Assembly (NCBI GenBank): GCA_019752015.1
Contig: JAIEMQ010000052.1
Span: forward strand, 1-64,000
Direction: 5' to 3'
From: Cyanobacteriota bacterium
GTDB lineage: Bacteria > Acidobacteriota > Vicinamibacteria > Vicinamibacterales > UBA2999
Length of the DNA: 64,000 nt
Shown here: in pieces, positions 15,838 through 24,386 of the stretch
Position numbering within the stretch: position 1 is the first letter of the stretch
Layout: every line of letters starts with the position of its first letter
The notes under the pieces: generated by a model
What the model was told of the DNA's origin: nothing
Databases searched by the model: none
What the model saw: only the letters and a program-made list of their open reading frames with translations
Program-made: the position numbers and the translations under genes

Positions 15838-18061
15838 CCCGGACCGAAGGATGAGACTCGACTTATTCCTGATCAGCTTTCTCACGCTGTTTCTCGAGCT
15901 TACCTGCATTCGCTGGTTTCCATCCCACGTCCTGTTCCTGACCTTCTTCACCAACACCGTGCTGCTGGCATCGATCCTCGGCATCTCGGCCGGCTGCCTC
16001 GCCGCGAATCGCAAGAGCAACCTGCTGCTGTGGACGCCGCTGATTCTGGTGATCGGACTCGGCAGCGCGCACTTCGTCGAGTGGCAGCGGCAGGCGTCAC
16101 AAAGTGTGATCGACGTCGGCAACCAGGCGTCGCCGCAAATGGTGTTCTTCGGCGTCGAGTACCAGGCGCGCGACCTTTCGAGCTTCGTGATTCCGATCGA
16201 AGCCATCTGCGGCTACTTCTTCCTGGTCATCGCGCTGGCGATGATGGGACCCGGCCAGCAGCTTGGCCGCGCCCTGGCGCGGATGTCGGACCGTCTCGAG
16301 GCCTACACCATCGACATCCTCGGCAGCATTGCCGGGATCATCGCGTTCGCGGCGTGCTCGTTCCTCGAGCTGCCGCCGACGTGGTGGTTCGCGGTCGTGA
16401 TGGCTGGGGTCGCCTATTTTCTACGCTCGCTCGCCTGGCCGGCGATGCTTCGAATGGCGGCGCCGGCCGCGGCCGTGCTGCTGATGGCGAGCGGCGCCTG
16501 GTTCGCGGGATTCGGGGAACAATGGTCGCCGTACTACCGCGTCACCTACATGCGTGACCAGGGGCTGATCAATGTCAATTTGATCGGGCATCAACAGATG
16601 CAGCCCCTGAGCGCGCCATTCCCTGCGTACGCGCTGCCGCATTTGCTCAATCGTGATGCCGGCAGCGCTCCGTTTGGCGACGTGTTGATCATCGGCGCCG
16701 GATCGGGCAACGACGTCAGCCGCGCGCTGGCGTGGGGCGCGGAGCGCGTCGATGCGGTCGAGATCGATCCCGTCATTCAGCGGATCGGCAAGCAAGACCA
16801 TCCCAATCGTCCATACGACGATCCTCGCGTCACCGTCCACCTCAACGACGGCCGCAATTTTCTCAAGTCCGGCGACAAGCAGTACGACCTGATCATCTAC
16901 GCGCTGGTCGATTCGCTGGTGCTGCACAGCAGTTACAGCAACATCCGGCTCGAGAGTTACCTGTTTACGAAACAAGCCGTTTCCGACGTGCGCCGCCGGC
17001 TCAAACCCGGCGGCGTCTTCGTCATGTACAACTACTTCAGGCAGGGATGGATCGTCTCCCGGCTCCAGAACTCGGTGCGCGCCGCGTTCGGCGCCGACGC
17101 GCTCATCCTCAATCTGCCCAGTCGAGATACGCTCGACGCCGACGAGAATCTCGAAAACAGCTTCACCATGTTCATCGCCGGCAACCACACCGCCATCGGC
17201 AACGCCTTTGCGCGCCGGCCGGCGTATTGGCTCAATACGAGCGCCGCGCTCGACTGGAATGCGCCGAACGGATTTCGGGACGAGGCGCCGCCCGGGGCGG
17301 GCGCGAGCGAGTGGCAACAGTTCCGGCTCACCACGCTCAGGGCCGGTAACGAACCGCCGCGGCTCGCCACCGACGACTGGCCAATGCTCTACCTCCGCGA
17401 GCCGATGATTCCGGGCGTCAGTTTGCGCGGCGCCGCGATCATGGCGGTGCTCGCGATCCTGCTGCTCGCACCTTTCATGCGCCGAACCACCGCACCATCC
17501 ACGCAACCCGCGGGACTGCTACTCCAGATGTTCTTCCTCGGCGCCGGCTTCATGCTGATCGAGACCAAGGCGGTCGTGCACATGGCGCTGCTGTTCGGCG
17601 GCACGTGGATCGTGAACTCGGTCGTGATCTTCGCGGTCCTGGTGATGATCCTGATCGCCAACCTGTTCGTGGCGATCGTGCGTCCCGCGCGGCTGGCCTT
17701 CTACTACGCGGCGCTGCTGGCATCGCTGATCGTCAGCGCGCTCGTGCCGATGGACACGTTCCTCGGGATGGATCGCACGGCACAGATTGCGGCCGCGTCG
17801 GTGCTCGCGTTCACGCCGATCTTCTTCGCCGGCGTCGTGTTCGCGGTCTCGTTCACGCGCGCGGTTGAACCCGATCGCGCCTTCGGCGCCAATATCGCGG
17901 GCGCGATGTTCGGCGGCCTTGCCGAATACAGCTCGATGCTGCTCGGATTCCAGTACCTGCTCTTCGTCGCGGTCGCGCTCTATGTCATTTCGATCTTCGG
18001 CTATCAGAAAGCCGTGATCGGAATGCCGGCGTCGCACATCGGGCAGGAGCCGGCCGCGTAG
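15830..18061 (+). CDS. Multi-spanning membrane protein with spermidine-synthase-like domain
   Basis: A 743-residue protein in three parts: about seven N-terminal TM helices (LFLISFLTLFLELTCIRW at the start), a methyltransferase-fold spermidine-synthase-like domain near residues 280-420 (VLIIGAGSGNDVSRALAWGA with the nucleotide loop, then VDAVEIDPVIQRIG and HLNDGRNFLKS), and about six C-terminal TM helices. Similar fusions are widespread in soil bacteria; their substrate is not established and they need not make spermidine. The GTG at 15830 is the listed start; the ATG at 15851 is nearly as good. The start region overlaps that of the divergent TIGR02757 gene, and its 3' end overlaps pyrE by 58 bases. 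Confidence 0.8.
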   Translation: MSNPDRRMRLDLFLISFLTLFLELTCIRWFPSHVLFLTFFTNTVLLASILGISAGCLAANRKSNLLLWTPLILVIGLGSAHFVEWQRQASQSVIDVGNQASPQMVFFGVEYQARDLSSFVIPIEAICGYFFLVIALAMMGPGQQLGRALARMSDRLEAYTIDILGSIAGIIAFAACSFLELPPTWWFAVVMAGVAYFLRSLAWPAMLRMAAPAAAVLLMASGAWFAGFGEQWSPYYRVTYMRDQGLINVNLIGHQQMQPLSAPFPAYALPHLLNRDAGSAPFGDVLIIGAGSGNDVSRALAWGAERVDAVEIDPVIQRIGKQDHPNRPYDDPRVTVHLNDGRNFLKSGDKQYDLIIYALVDSLVLHSSYSNIRLESYLFTKQAVSDVRRRLKPGGVFVMYNYFRQGWIVSRLQNSVRAAFGADALILNLPSRDTLDADENLENSFTMFIAGNHTAIGNAFARRPAYWLNTSAALDWNAPNGFRDEAPPGAGASEWQQFRLTTLRAGNEPPRLATDDWPMLYLREPMIPGVSLRGAAIMAVLAILLLAPFMRRTTAPSTQPAGLLLQMFFLGAGFMLIETKAVVHMALLFGGTWIVNSVVIFAVLVMILIANLFVAIVRPARLAFYYAALLASLIVSALVPMDTFLGMDRTAQIAAASVLAFTPIFFAGVVFAVSFTRAVEPDRAFGANIAGAMFGGLAEYSSMLLGFQYLLFVAVALYVISIFGYQKAVIGMPASHIGQEPAA

Positions 18062-18642
18062 TTCGGCGGCGCCTTGTATTCGACCAGCGTGACGTTGGGC
18101 ACGTCGAGCATCACGCACGCCTCGCAGCGATCGATGATTTGCATCGTGCCAATCACCACACCCCCGGCGGCGCTCACCAGATCCGCGCATCGCTTGAAGG
18201 TTGTCCCCGTATTCCGGACATCGTCCATGATCAGGACGCGCTTGCCTTTCATGCGTGATGCGTAGAACGGGCTGAGCAGCGGCAGTCCCTCGTATTCGCT
18301 GAACGGCGCGAATGAGTATGGCTGGCGAGTCATTGGCCGGCGGCCGTCGAGCAGTCCCGCCACGGTGTGCGCCAGCAACGCGCCGCCGGTGGCAGGACCG
18401 GCAACAATCTCCGCCTGGTCGACGAAATCCGGCGGCATCACGTCGATCAGATCCTGCGCCACCCGCCAGATCGTCGACGGATATTGGAACAGCTGGTGGG
18501 GATTCAGATAGAGCTTGCCGTGAAAGCCGTTGCCGTAATCGAAGTGTCCGTCCATCACCACTTCGAAGCGCCGCAGGTCCTCGAACGCGCGCGCCCGCAC
18601 CTGATCGTGACGCGCGTTGCCGGCTGCCAGTTGTGTTGTCAT
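18004..18642 (-). CDS. pyrE: Orotate phosphoribosyltransferase-like protein
   Basis: A 212-residue type I phosphoribosyltransferase. The PRPP-binding motif VLIMDDVRNTGTTF is complete, and EIVAGPATGGALLAHTVAG matches the orotate branch. An unusual C-terminus, CPMCDAGIPITAF, carries a CxxC pair that relatives in this subfamily share. Its position as last gene of pyrR-pyrB-pyrC makes orotate plus PRPP to OMP the natural role; no other pyrE candidate is present in the window. The last 58 bases overlap, tail to tail, the membrane spermidine-synthase-like gene. A hairpin lies directly upstream, between it and pyrC. Confidence 0.82.
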   Translation of the reverse strand: MTTQLAAGNARHDQVRARAFEDLRRFEVVMDGHFDYGNGFHGKLYLNPHQLFQYPSTIWRVAQDLIDVMPPDFVDQAEIVAGPATGGALLAHTVAGLLDGRRPMTRQPYSFAPFSEYEGLPLLSPFYASRMKGKRVLIMDDVRNTGTTFKRCADLVSAAGGVVIGTMQIIDRCEACVMLDVPNVTLVEYKAPPNYAAGSCPMCDAGIPITAF

Positions 18643-18651
18643 GTTTTCCTC

Positions 18652-18673
18652 AGGCGGGTCTAAAGACCCGCCT
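18652..18673. repeat. Hairpin between pyrC and pyrE
   Basis: Perfect 9-base arms AGGCGGGTC and GACCCGCCT around a TAAA loop. The pyrC stop codon (TAG, complement of 18660-18662) falls in the stem-loop, and the last residues of PyrC (VEAGL) are encoded by it. It may set the relative expression of pyrE, or simply be a dispersed repeat. Confidence 0.8.
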
Positions 18674-19967
18674 CTACTTTGGGGTTCCTGTAGACGACTT
18701 TTCCGCCGACGATGGTTGCGGCCACTCCGCCCTTGAACGACCAGCCGTGATACGGAGTGTTCTTCGACTTGCTGACGAGCTTCGCCTTATCGATCGTCAC
18801 GGCCAGATCCGGTGCGAGGATCGTGATGTCAGCCGGCGCGCCGGGCGACAGCGTGCCGCCGGGCACGCGCAGGATCTTCGCGGGGTTCACCGACATCAGC
18901 TCCACCATCCGCGGCAGCCCGATCACGCCGGCGTGCACCAGCTTGTCGAGCGTGATCGAGATCGCGGTCTCGAGTCCGACGATGCCGAAGGGAGCCCGAT
19001 CGAATTCAACGTTCTTCTCGTCGTAGTGATGCGGCGCATGGTCGGTTGAGATCACGTCGACCGTGCCGTCCTTGATGCCGGCGATCATCGCATCGACATC
19101 GCGCTGCTCGCGCAGCGGCGGGTTCATCTTGGCGTTGGTATCGTAGGCAATCGGCGACTGGAGCAGGTCGTCGGTCAGCGTGAAGTGATGCGGGCAGACC
19201 TCGCACGTCACCTTGACGCCGCGGCTCTTGCCCTGCCGCACCGCCTCGATCGTCGGCCACGCGCTCATGTGCGCAATGTGCACGTGCCCGCCCGTCATTT
19301 CCGCCAGCAGGATGTCGCGGCCCGCCGTGATTGCTTCGGCGACGCCGGGGATGCCGCGCAGGCCGAGTGACGCGGCGATCGGTCCTTCATGCGCGACACC
19401 GTCGCCCTTGAGCGATTGATCCTCGCAGTGCTCGATCATCGGCATGTTGAACATGCTGGTGTATTCGAGCGCGCGGCGCGCGAGGATCGCCGTCGCCACC
19501 GGCAATCCGTCGTCCGTGACCGCCACGCAACCGGCTTCCTTGAGCTCCGCGATGTCGGCAAGCTCCTCGCCCTTTTGTCCGCGTGACACGGCGCCGATCG
19601 GATACACGCGCGCCAGGCCCGCTTCCTTTGCCTTCTGCAGAATCAACTGCGTGACGCCGGCGTTGTCGTTGACCGGCTTCGTATTCGGCATGCATGCGAC
19701 GGCGGTGAATCCGCCCGCAACCGCCGATGCCACACCCGTCGCCACCGTTTCCTTGTGCTCCTGTCCCGGCTCGCGCAGGTGCACATGCATGTCGATGAAG
19801 CCCGGACACACGATCAATCCCGCCGGCACGTTGACGATCTCGGCGCCGTCCGCCTTCAAGCCCGTGCCGACCTCGGCGATCCGATCGCCGTCGATCAGCA
19901 CATCGAAAATGCCGTCCTTGCCGTTGGCCGGGTCGACGACCCGTCCGCCCCTAAGCAACCGTTTCAT
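18660..19967 (-). CDS. pyrC: Dihydroorotase
   Basis: A 435-residue class I dihydroorotase of the amidohydrolase superfamily, which closes N-carbamoyl-aspartate to dihydroorotate. Metal and substrate motifs are intact: [19 protein letters not shown] near residue 60, Asp in CVAVTDDG near 155, His in [11 protein letters not shown] near 180, HIAHMSAW near 235 and ISTDHAPHH near 310. The start at 19967 overlaps the pyrB stop by 17 bases, a sign of translational coupling. The alternative upstream start lies further into pyrB. Confidence 0.93.
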   Translation of the reverse strand: MKRLLRGGRVVDPANGKDGIFDVLIDGDRIAEVGTGLKADGAEIVNVPAGLIVCPGFIDMHVHLREPGQEHKETVATGVASAVAGGFTAVACMPNTKPVNDNAGVTQLILQKAKEAGLARVYPIGAVSRGQKGEELADIAELKEAGCVAVTDDGLPVATAILARRALEYTSMFNMPMIEHCEDQSLKGDGVAHEGPIAASLGLRGIPGVAEAITAGRDILLAEMTGGHVHIAHMSAWPTIEAVRQGKSRGVKVTCEVCPHHFTLTDDLLQSPIAYDTNAKMNPPLREQRDVDAMIAGIKDGTVDVISTDHAPHHYDEKNVEFDRAPFGIVGLETAISITLDKLVHAGVIGLPRMVELMSVNPAKILRVPGGTLSPGAPADITILAPDLAVTIDKAKLVSKSKNTPYHGWSFKGGVAATIVGGKVVYRNPKVEAGL

Positions 19968-20931
19968 GTTCCGTCCCACCAGCAAGGAGATAGAGCACCG
20001 CCATTCGCACCGCCACTCCGTTTGCGACCTGATCGAGGATTACCGACGCCGATCCGTCCGCGACTTCCGACGCGATCTCCACGCCGCGGTTGATCGGGCC
20101 GGGGTGCATGATGATCGCGTCCGGCTTGGCGCGCTTGACGCGCGCTTCGGTCATGCCGAAGGTCGTGAAGTATTCACGCAGCGAAGGAAAGTAGCCGCCC
20201 TGCATCCGTTCCAGCTGCATTCGCAGCATCATGATCACGTCGGCGCCCTCGACCGCTTCGTCGACGTTCGTCGTGACGCGCACGCCCATCTGCTGCATGC
20301 CGACGGGAATCAACGTCGCCGGCGCACACACCCACACCTCGGCCCCGAGCTTCGTCAGCAGCAGCACATTCGACCGCAGCACGCGGCTGTGCAGCAGGTC
20401 GCCGACGATGGCGACTTTCAATCCTTTGAGTTTGCCCTTGCGCTCGCGAATCGTGAAGGCATCGAGCAGCGCCTGCGTTGGGTGCTCGTGCATGCCGTCA
20501 CCGGCGTTGACGATCGCCGCCTTGCAGATGCGCGACAGCAGGTGACACGCGCCCGACGAGGCATGGCGCAGCACGATCATGCTGGGCGACATGGCCTCGA
20601 GGTTCATCGCCGTATCGACGAGCGTCTCGCCTTTGACGACGCTCGACGACGCAATCGCGACGTTGAGCGTATCGGCGCTGAGCCGCTTCTCGGCGATCTC
20701 GAACGACGTGCGCGTGCGCGTGCTCGGCTCGAAGAACAGGTTGATGACGGTGCGGCCGCGCAGCGTCGGCACTTTCTTGATGGTGCGGCGGCCGACTTCC
20801 TTCATCGCCTCGGCGGTGTCGAGAATCAGCACGATCTCTTCCGCGCTGAGGTCGGCAATGCCGAGCAGGTGCTTGTGTTTCAGCTCGGTGAGCGGCGGCG
20901 CCGCCGGTGCGTCGTTGCGGGCAACGTCCAT
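19951..20931 (-). CDS. pyrB: Aspartate carbamoyltransferase catalytic chain
   Basis: A 326-residue catalytic chain that joins carbamoyl phosphate and aspartate. The carbamoyl-phosphate motif [13 protein letters not shown] is at residues 63-75, [12 protein letters not shown] near 155 and [12 protein letters not shown] near 285. N-terminal extension of about 15 residues before [14 protein letters not shown] is common. No regulatory chain (pyrI) is present, as expected when pyrR is the regulator. Three bases separate it from pyrR. Confidence 0.95.
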   Translation of the reverse strand: MDVARNDAPAAPPLTELKHKHLLGIADLSAEEIVLILDTAEAMKEVGRRTIKKVPTLRGRTVINLFFEPSTRTRTSFEIAEKRLSADTLNVAIASSSVVKGETLVDTAMNLEAMSPSMIVLRHASSGACHLLSRICKAAIVNAGDGMHEHPTQALLDAFTIRERKGKLKGLKVAIVGDLLHSRVLRSNVLLLTKLGAEVWVCAPATLIPVGMQQMGVRVTTNVDEAVEGADVIMMLRMQLERMQGGYFPSLREYFTTFGMTEARVKRAKPDAIIMHPGPINRGVEIASEVADGSASVILDQVANGVAVRMAVLYLLAGGTEHETVA

Positions 20932-20934
20932 CGC

Positions 20935-21471
20935 TCACGCCTTTCCTTGCAGAACGACTTCGTCGATGCCATCGAGCTCGCGCAGCTTGACCTGCACGCT
21001 CTCCTGCCGCGACGTCGGCACGTTCTTGCCGACGTAATCCGCCTTGATCGGCAGCTCGCGGTGGCCGCGATCGACGAGGGCGACGAGTTGAATCGATTTC
21101 GGCCGGCCGAAATCCGTCAGCGCATCGAGCGCCGCGCGCGTCGTTCTGCCGGTATAGAGAACGTCGTCGACGAGCACGATCGTGCGGCCGTCGATCGAGA
21201 ACGGTATCTCGGTTTTGCGGACCAGCGGTTTGATGCCCGCTGACGCACCCATGATGTCGTCGCGATAGAGCGTGATGTCGAGCGCGCCGACGCCGATTTC
21301 CTCGCCGGAAATCTTGCGCAGGTCGTCCGCAATGCGCTGCGCGATCGGCACACCACGGCTGCGGACGCCAACGAGCGCTAAATCGGAAAGACCGCGGTTA
21401 TGTTCGAGGATTTCGTGCGCGATTCGCGTGAGCGCGCGAGAGATGCGCTCCGCATCCATGACGACTGGCAT
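20935..21471 (-). CDS. pyrR: Bifunctional pyr operon regulator and uracil phosphoribosyltransferase
   Basis: A 178-residue Pyr[18 protein letters not shown] near residue 10, the specific [13 protein letters not shown], and the PRPP loop [18 protein letters not shown] near residue 95. PyrR binds UMP-dependently to a stem-loop in pyr mRNA and lowers expression; it also has weak uracil phosphoribosyltransferase activity. It is first in the operon and has a matching RNA hairpin in its own leader (21478-21513). The start at 21471 has AAAGAGGG seven bases upstream. Confidence 0.94.
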   Translation of the reverse strand: MPVVMDAERISRALTRIAHEILEHNRGLSDLALVGVRSRGVPIAQRIADDLRKISGEEIGVGALDITLYRDDIMGASAGIKPLVRKTEIPFSIDGRTIVLVDDVLYTGRTTRAALDALTDFGRPKSIQLVALVDRGHRELPIKADYVGKNVPTSRQESVQVKLRELDGIDEVVLQGKA

Positions 21472-21477
21472 TGATAC

Positions 21478-21513
21478 CCTCTTTGCGGACTCTCAGGTCC
21501 GCGTTTAAAGAGA
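21478..21513 (-). promoter_or_regulatory. Candidate PyrR-binding loop overlapping the pyrR ribosome binding site
   Basis: As minus-strand RNA this segment folds into a lower stem UCUCUUU/AAAGAGG (7 pairs, one G-U), a 4-nt 5' bulge AAAC, an upper stem GCGGAC/GUCCGC and the hexaloop CUGAGA. The hexaloop fits the CNGNGA consensus of PyrR-binding loops, which also have an A-rich 5' bulge. The 3' side of the lower stem is the Shine-Dalgarno sequence of pyrR, so bound PyrR would stabilise the stem and block translation, as described for mycobacterial pyrR. The stop codon of the preceding gene lies in the bulge region. Confidence 0.65.
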
Positions 21514-21921
21514 CTGACGGATTATAACACGCCGCTTTGCCGTCTTCTTGAGCGGCGGATCCGCGCATTTCAGCGCTGCTTTCATCAGCGCCTTCACGGC
21601 GGGCCTGTCCAAATCGTCGGCGCTATTGATACGGATGTGCCGGACCATTGCGCCGGAGCCCTGGAGCAGGTGCTCCGGATCGTCGAGCGCGTCGCCTTCG
21701 AAGAAATAGAGATTGATCCATTTTCGATAGACCGCGATCGAATTGATGACATTCGAGGGACGCTCGTCCGGGCAAAACCCGATCACGAGAGAATTTTTCT
21801 TGTCGTAGACCATCTCGATCGCGCCGGGAAAACGCGGCCGCAGCTTCGCGAGCACCGCCCTGGTCAGCTTCGCCATCTCCGGCGGCTGCTTGGCGATGAT
21901 GCGATCGAGATCGCTCTTCAC
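21505..21921 (-). CDS. DUF1801-type protein (YdhG/YjbR-like fold)
   Basis: A 138-residue soluble protein. The segments FPGAIEMVYDKKNSLVIGFC and SIAVYRKWINLYFFEG are typical of the DUF1801/YdhG family, whose function is not known; structures show a small alpha/beta fold related to frataxin-like or CyaY-type scaffolds in some members. The GTG start at 21921 overlaps the amidase stop by four bases (GTGA), so it is translated with the amidase. The basic C-terminus (PLKKTAKRRVIIRQSL) ends inside the pyrR leader hairpin. Confidence 0.7.
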   Translation of the reverse strand: MKSDLDRIIAKQPPEMAKLTRAVLAKLRPRFPGAIEMVYDKKNSLVIGFCPDERPSNVINSIAVYRKWINLYFFEGDALDDPEHLLQGSGAMVRHIRINSADDLDRPAVKALMKAALKCADPPLKKTAKRRVIIRQSL

Positions 21922-23291
21922 GACACCTTCGGCCGGCGGCGTCCAAACCCCGTCGCCTGTTCGAACGCCTGCCCGAGGCTCAGCACGTTGAAGTCCTGGT
22001 TGATGCGGCCAACGATCTGGATGCCGACCGGCAAGCCGTCGTCCGTGAAACCCGCGGGGACCGACATCGCCGGACAGAGCGTCGCTGAAATCCAGTAGGT
22101 CGATTTCATCCAGGAGATGTAGTTTTCCATTCGACTGCCATCGATCGAAGTGGGCCAGGGCACTGAATGATCAAATGGCGGCACTTGATTGACCGCGCAA
22201 ACCAGGAATTGGTGACGCGTCTGAAATGACAGGAAGCGAGTCATCAGTTGCTGGAGACCGAAGAAAGCCTGTTGTGCGATTTCGGCGTTCAGCCTGGACC
22301 CGGCCTCAATCTCCCAAACCGCTTCGGGTTTCAACTGGTCGCGGTGTCGTCCCAGCAAATCTCTATATGTGTTCCAGCTCGCCCATTGCCTGCACGTCAT
22401 GAAGTCCTCATCGACATTGCCGAAGTCTGGACACGCATCTTCGACAACACAGCCGAGATCCTCGAACGTTTTTCGATGACCATCGATGATTCTTCTGACC
22501 TGGCTGTCGAGTGGAAGTCCGCCGAGGTCAGGGCACCATGCGACGCGCGCGCCGCGCGCAACGCCATCGACCACGCCGGCCAGCAACTGGCTGTTGTATT
22601 GATTCGCCACGCAGCCCAGCCCAAAGGACAAATCGTCAACCGTTCTCGCCAGCATGCCTTTCGTCGAGAACACGTTGTGGAATTGGACCGGCTCGATGGG
22701 CACCAGTTCAGGACTTGGCCGCAGCGCGACGATGTTGTTGAAGTTCGCCGGGTTACGAAGCGAGCCGCCGAGGTCTCCTCCATCAGCCAGCGGCAGCATC
22801 CCGGCCGCGACCGCAACTGCCGCGCCGCCGCTCGATCCGCCCGCGGTTTTCGTTGGGTCGTACGGATTGCGCGTCACGCCATAAACGTTGTTGTAGGTCT
22901 GCGATCCCATGCCGAACTCCGGAACGTTCGTCTTGCCGATCGGGATCGCACCCGCTCGACGAAGTCGCCCGACGAGAACCGAGTCGGCGTCCGGCATGAA
23001 GTTCCTGAAGATTGGCGAGCCCTTGCTTTGCGGAAAACCGATCGCAGGCTCCAGATCCTTGAAGGCGATTGGCAGCCCGTGCAGGGGCCCGATCGGACCG
23101 CCATTACCGAGCGCGTGGTCGGCTTTGTCAGCAAGAGCAAGACACTGATCGTCGTCCAGCTTGGCTACGATGGCGTTGAGTTGCGGGTTGAGGCGCTCAA
23201 TCTGCGCGAGGAAGGCCGTCATCACCTCGCGGGCCGAAATCCGGCGCGACCGGATCTGCTTCGCCAGATCACGCGCGCTCGCGAAGATCAC
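21918..23291 (-). CDS. Amidase signature family enzyme
   Basis: A 457-residue amidase. The Ser-cisSer-Lys triad is visible: Lys in GLPIAFKDLEP near residue 80, the cis-Ser in TAGGSSGGAAVAVAAG near 155 and the nucleophile in DGGDLGGSLRNPANF near 179. The C-terminal part ends PAGFTDDGLPVGIQIVGR as in the family. The GTG at 23291 forms a GTGA overlap with the corA stop and starts directly at the conserved helix (ASARDLAKQIRSRRISAREV); longer forms are non-homologous. Substrate not determined; the absence of GatB nearby argues against a role in tRNA amidation. Confidence 0.85.
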   Translation of the reverse strand: MIFASARDLAKQIRSRRISAREVMTAFLAQIERLNPQLNAIVAKLDDDQCLALADKADHALGNGGPIGPLHGLPIAFKDLEPAIGFPQSKGSPIFRNFMPDADSVLVGRLRRAGAIPIGKTNVPEFGMGSQTYNNVYGVTRNPYDPTKTAGGSSGGAAVAVAAGMLPLADGGDLGGSLRNPANFNNIVALRPSPELVPIEPVQFHNVFSTKGMLARTVDDLSFGLGCVANQYNSQLLAGVVDGVARGARVAWCPDLGGLPLDSQVRRIIDGHRKTFEDLGCVVEDACPDFGNVDEDFMTCRQWASWNTYRDLLGRHRDQLKPEAVWEIEAGSRLNAEIAQQAFFGLQQLMTRFLSFQTRHQFLVCAVNQVPPFDHSVPWPTSIDGSRMENYISWMKSTYWISATLCPAMSVPAGFTDDGLPVGIQIVGRINQDFNVLSLGQAFEQATGFGRRRPKVS

Positions 23292-24253
23292 ATCCACTTG
23301 GCCTTCTTGAATCGATACACGAGATACAAATCGATCAAGACCATGGTTGCCAGCGCCGCTGGATATCCGTACGACCATTGCAGCTCCGGCATGTTCGAGA
23401 AATTCATCCCGTACACGCCGGCAACCATCGTCGGCACCGCGACCAGCGCGGCATACGCGGCGAGGCGCTTGGTGACTTCGTTTTCCTGAATGGTGATCAG
23501 CGACAGGTTGACCGAGATTGCCGTCGCCACCATGTCGCGAAGATTGTCGATCGACTGGCCGAGGCGAACGAGGTGGTCGTAGACGTCTCGGAAATAATCC
23601 TGCAGGCCCGAACAAATCGGCGGGACCCGCCCGCCATGCAGCTTGCCGGCGACCTCGAGCAGCGGTTGCGTTGCGTGGTGAAGCGTCATGAGCTTGCGCT
23701 TCAACGAATACAGCGCCTCGATCTGCGCGCGCGTCGTCTGGCCGGCAAAGATCCGATCTTCTATCTCTTCGATTTCCGCCGAGAGCCGATCGAGCACCGG
23801 AAAATAGCGATCGACGACGTTGTCCATCAGCGCGTAGAGGACGTAGGCCGGCCCATGCTGCAGCAATTCCGGCTCCTGCTCGCAGCGCCGGCGCACGTCG
23901 ACGAAACCAAGCTGCGCGTCGCGGCGGACCGACACGATGTACTGAGGGCCGACGAAGATCGCCACTTCGCCGGTCTGCAGCTCGGCGCCAACCGGCTCGA
24001 TCAGATGCAGGACGATGAAGAGTGACGAGCCGTACTCTTCGATCTTCGGCCGCTGGTGGCCATGCTGCGCGTCTTCGATGGCGAGCTCGTGGAGCGAGAA
24101 CTCTTCCTGCAGCGTCGCGAGCTCGGCGACTTCAGGATCTTTCAGCGCGACCCAGACGAAGCATCCCGGCTTGGCCAGGTGCGATCGCACCTCCTTCAGC
24201 GGAATGTCGGACAGCTTCTGGCCGCGATCGTAGGCAACACAATTGACGATCAT
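23288..24253 (-). CDS. corA: CorA family divalent cation transporter
   Basis: A 321-residue CorA-type Mg2+/Co2+ channel: a long soluble N-terminal domain, an extended helix (RYFPVLDRLSAEIEEIEDRI), and two C-terminal TM segments with the selectivity loop YGMNFSNMPEL between them (GMN near residue 285). The basic C-terminal end (YRFKKAKWM) is typical. It heads a three-gene minus-strand run with amidase and DUF1801. The 133 bases upstream of it contain no gene. Confidence 0.9.
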   Translation of the reverse strand: MIVNCVAYDRGQKLSDIPLKEVRSHLAKPGCFVWVALKDPEVAELATLQEEFSLHELAIEDAQHGHQRPKIEEYGSSLFIVLHLIEPVGAELQTGEVAIFVGPQYIVSVRRDAQLGFVDVRRRCEQEPELLQHGPAYVLYALMDNVVDRYFPVLDRLSAEIEEIEDRIFAGQTTRAQIEALYSLKRKLMTLHHATQPLLEVAGKLHGGRVPPICSGLQDYFRDVYDHLVRLGQSIDNLRDMVATAISVNLSLITIQENEVTKRLAAYAALVAVPTMVAGVYGMNFSNMPELQWSYGYPAALATMVLIDLYLVYRFKKAKWM

Positions 24254-24386
24254 CGCGTCGGCGAGATTGTAGTCCGATCACCGCCGTTTCATGTTCTTGG
24301 CCTTGTTTCAACTGGACAATGGTGCTCCAGCGCCATAGGAGAAGTTCTTGCGCTTCGTCCATCTCGTTCGCGCTGGGCGGCGCAGC

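Noticed and set aside
14983-16206. 407-residue form of the TIGR02757 protein
   Set aside because: The extra 120 residues overlap the divergent membrane protein gene and show no family similarity.
21918-23615. 565-residue form of the amidase
   Set aside because: The extra N-terminal part lies inside corA in another frame; the GTGA overlap at 23291 gives a normal start.
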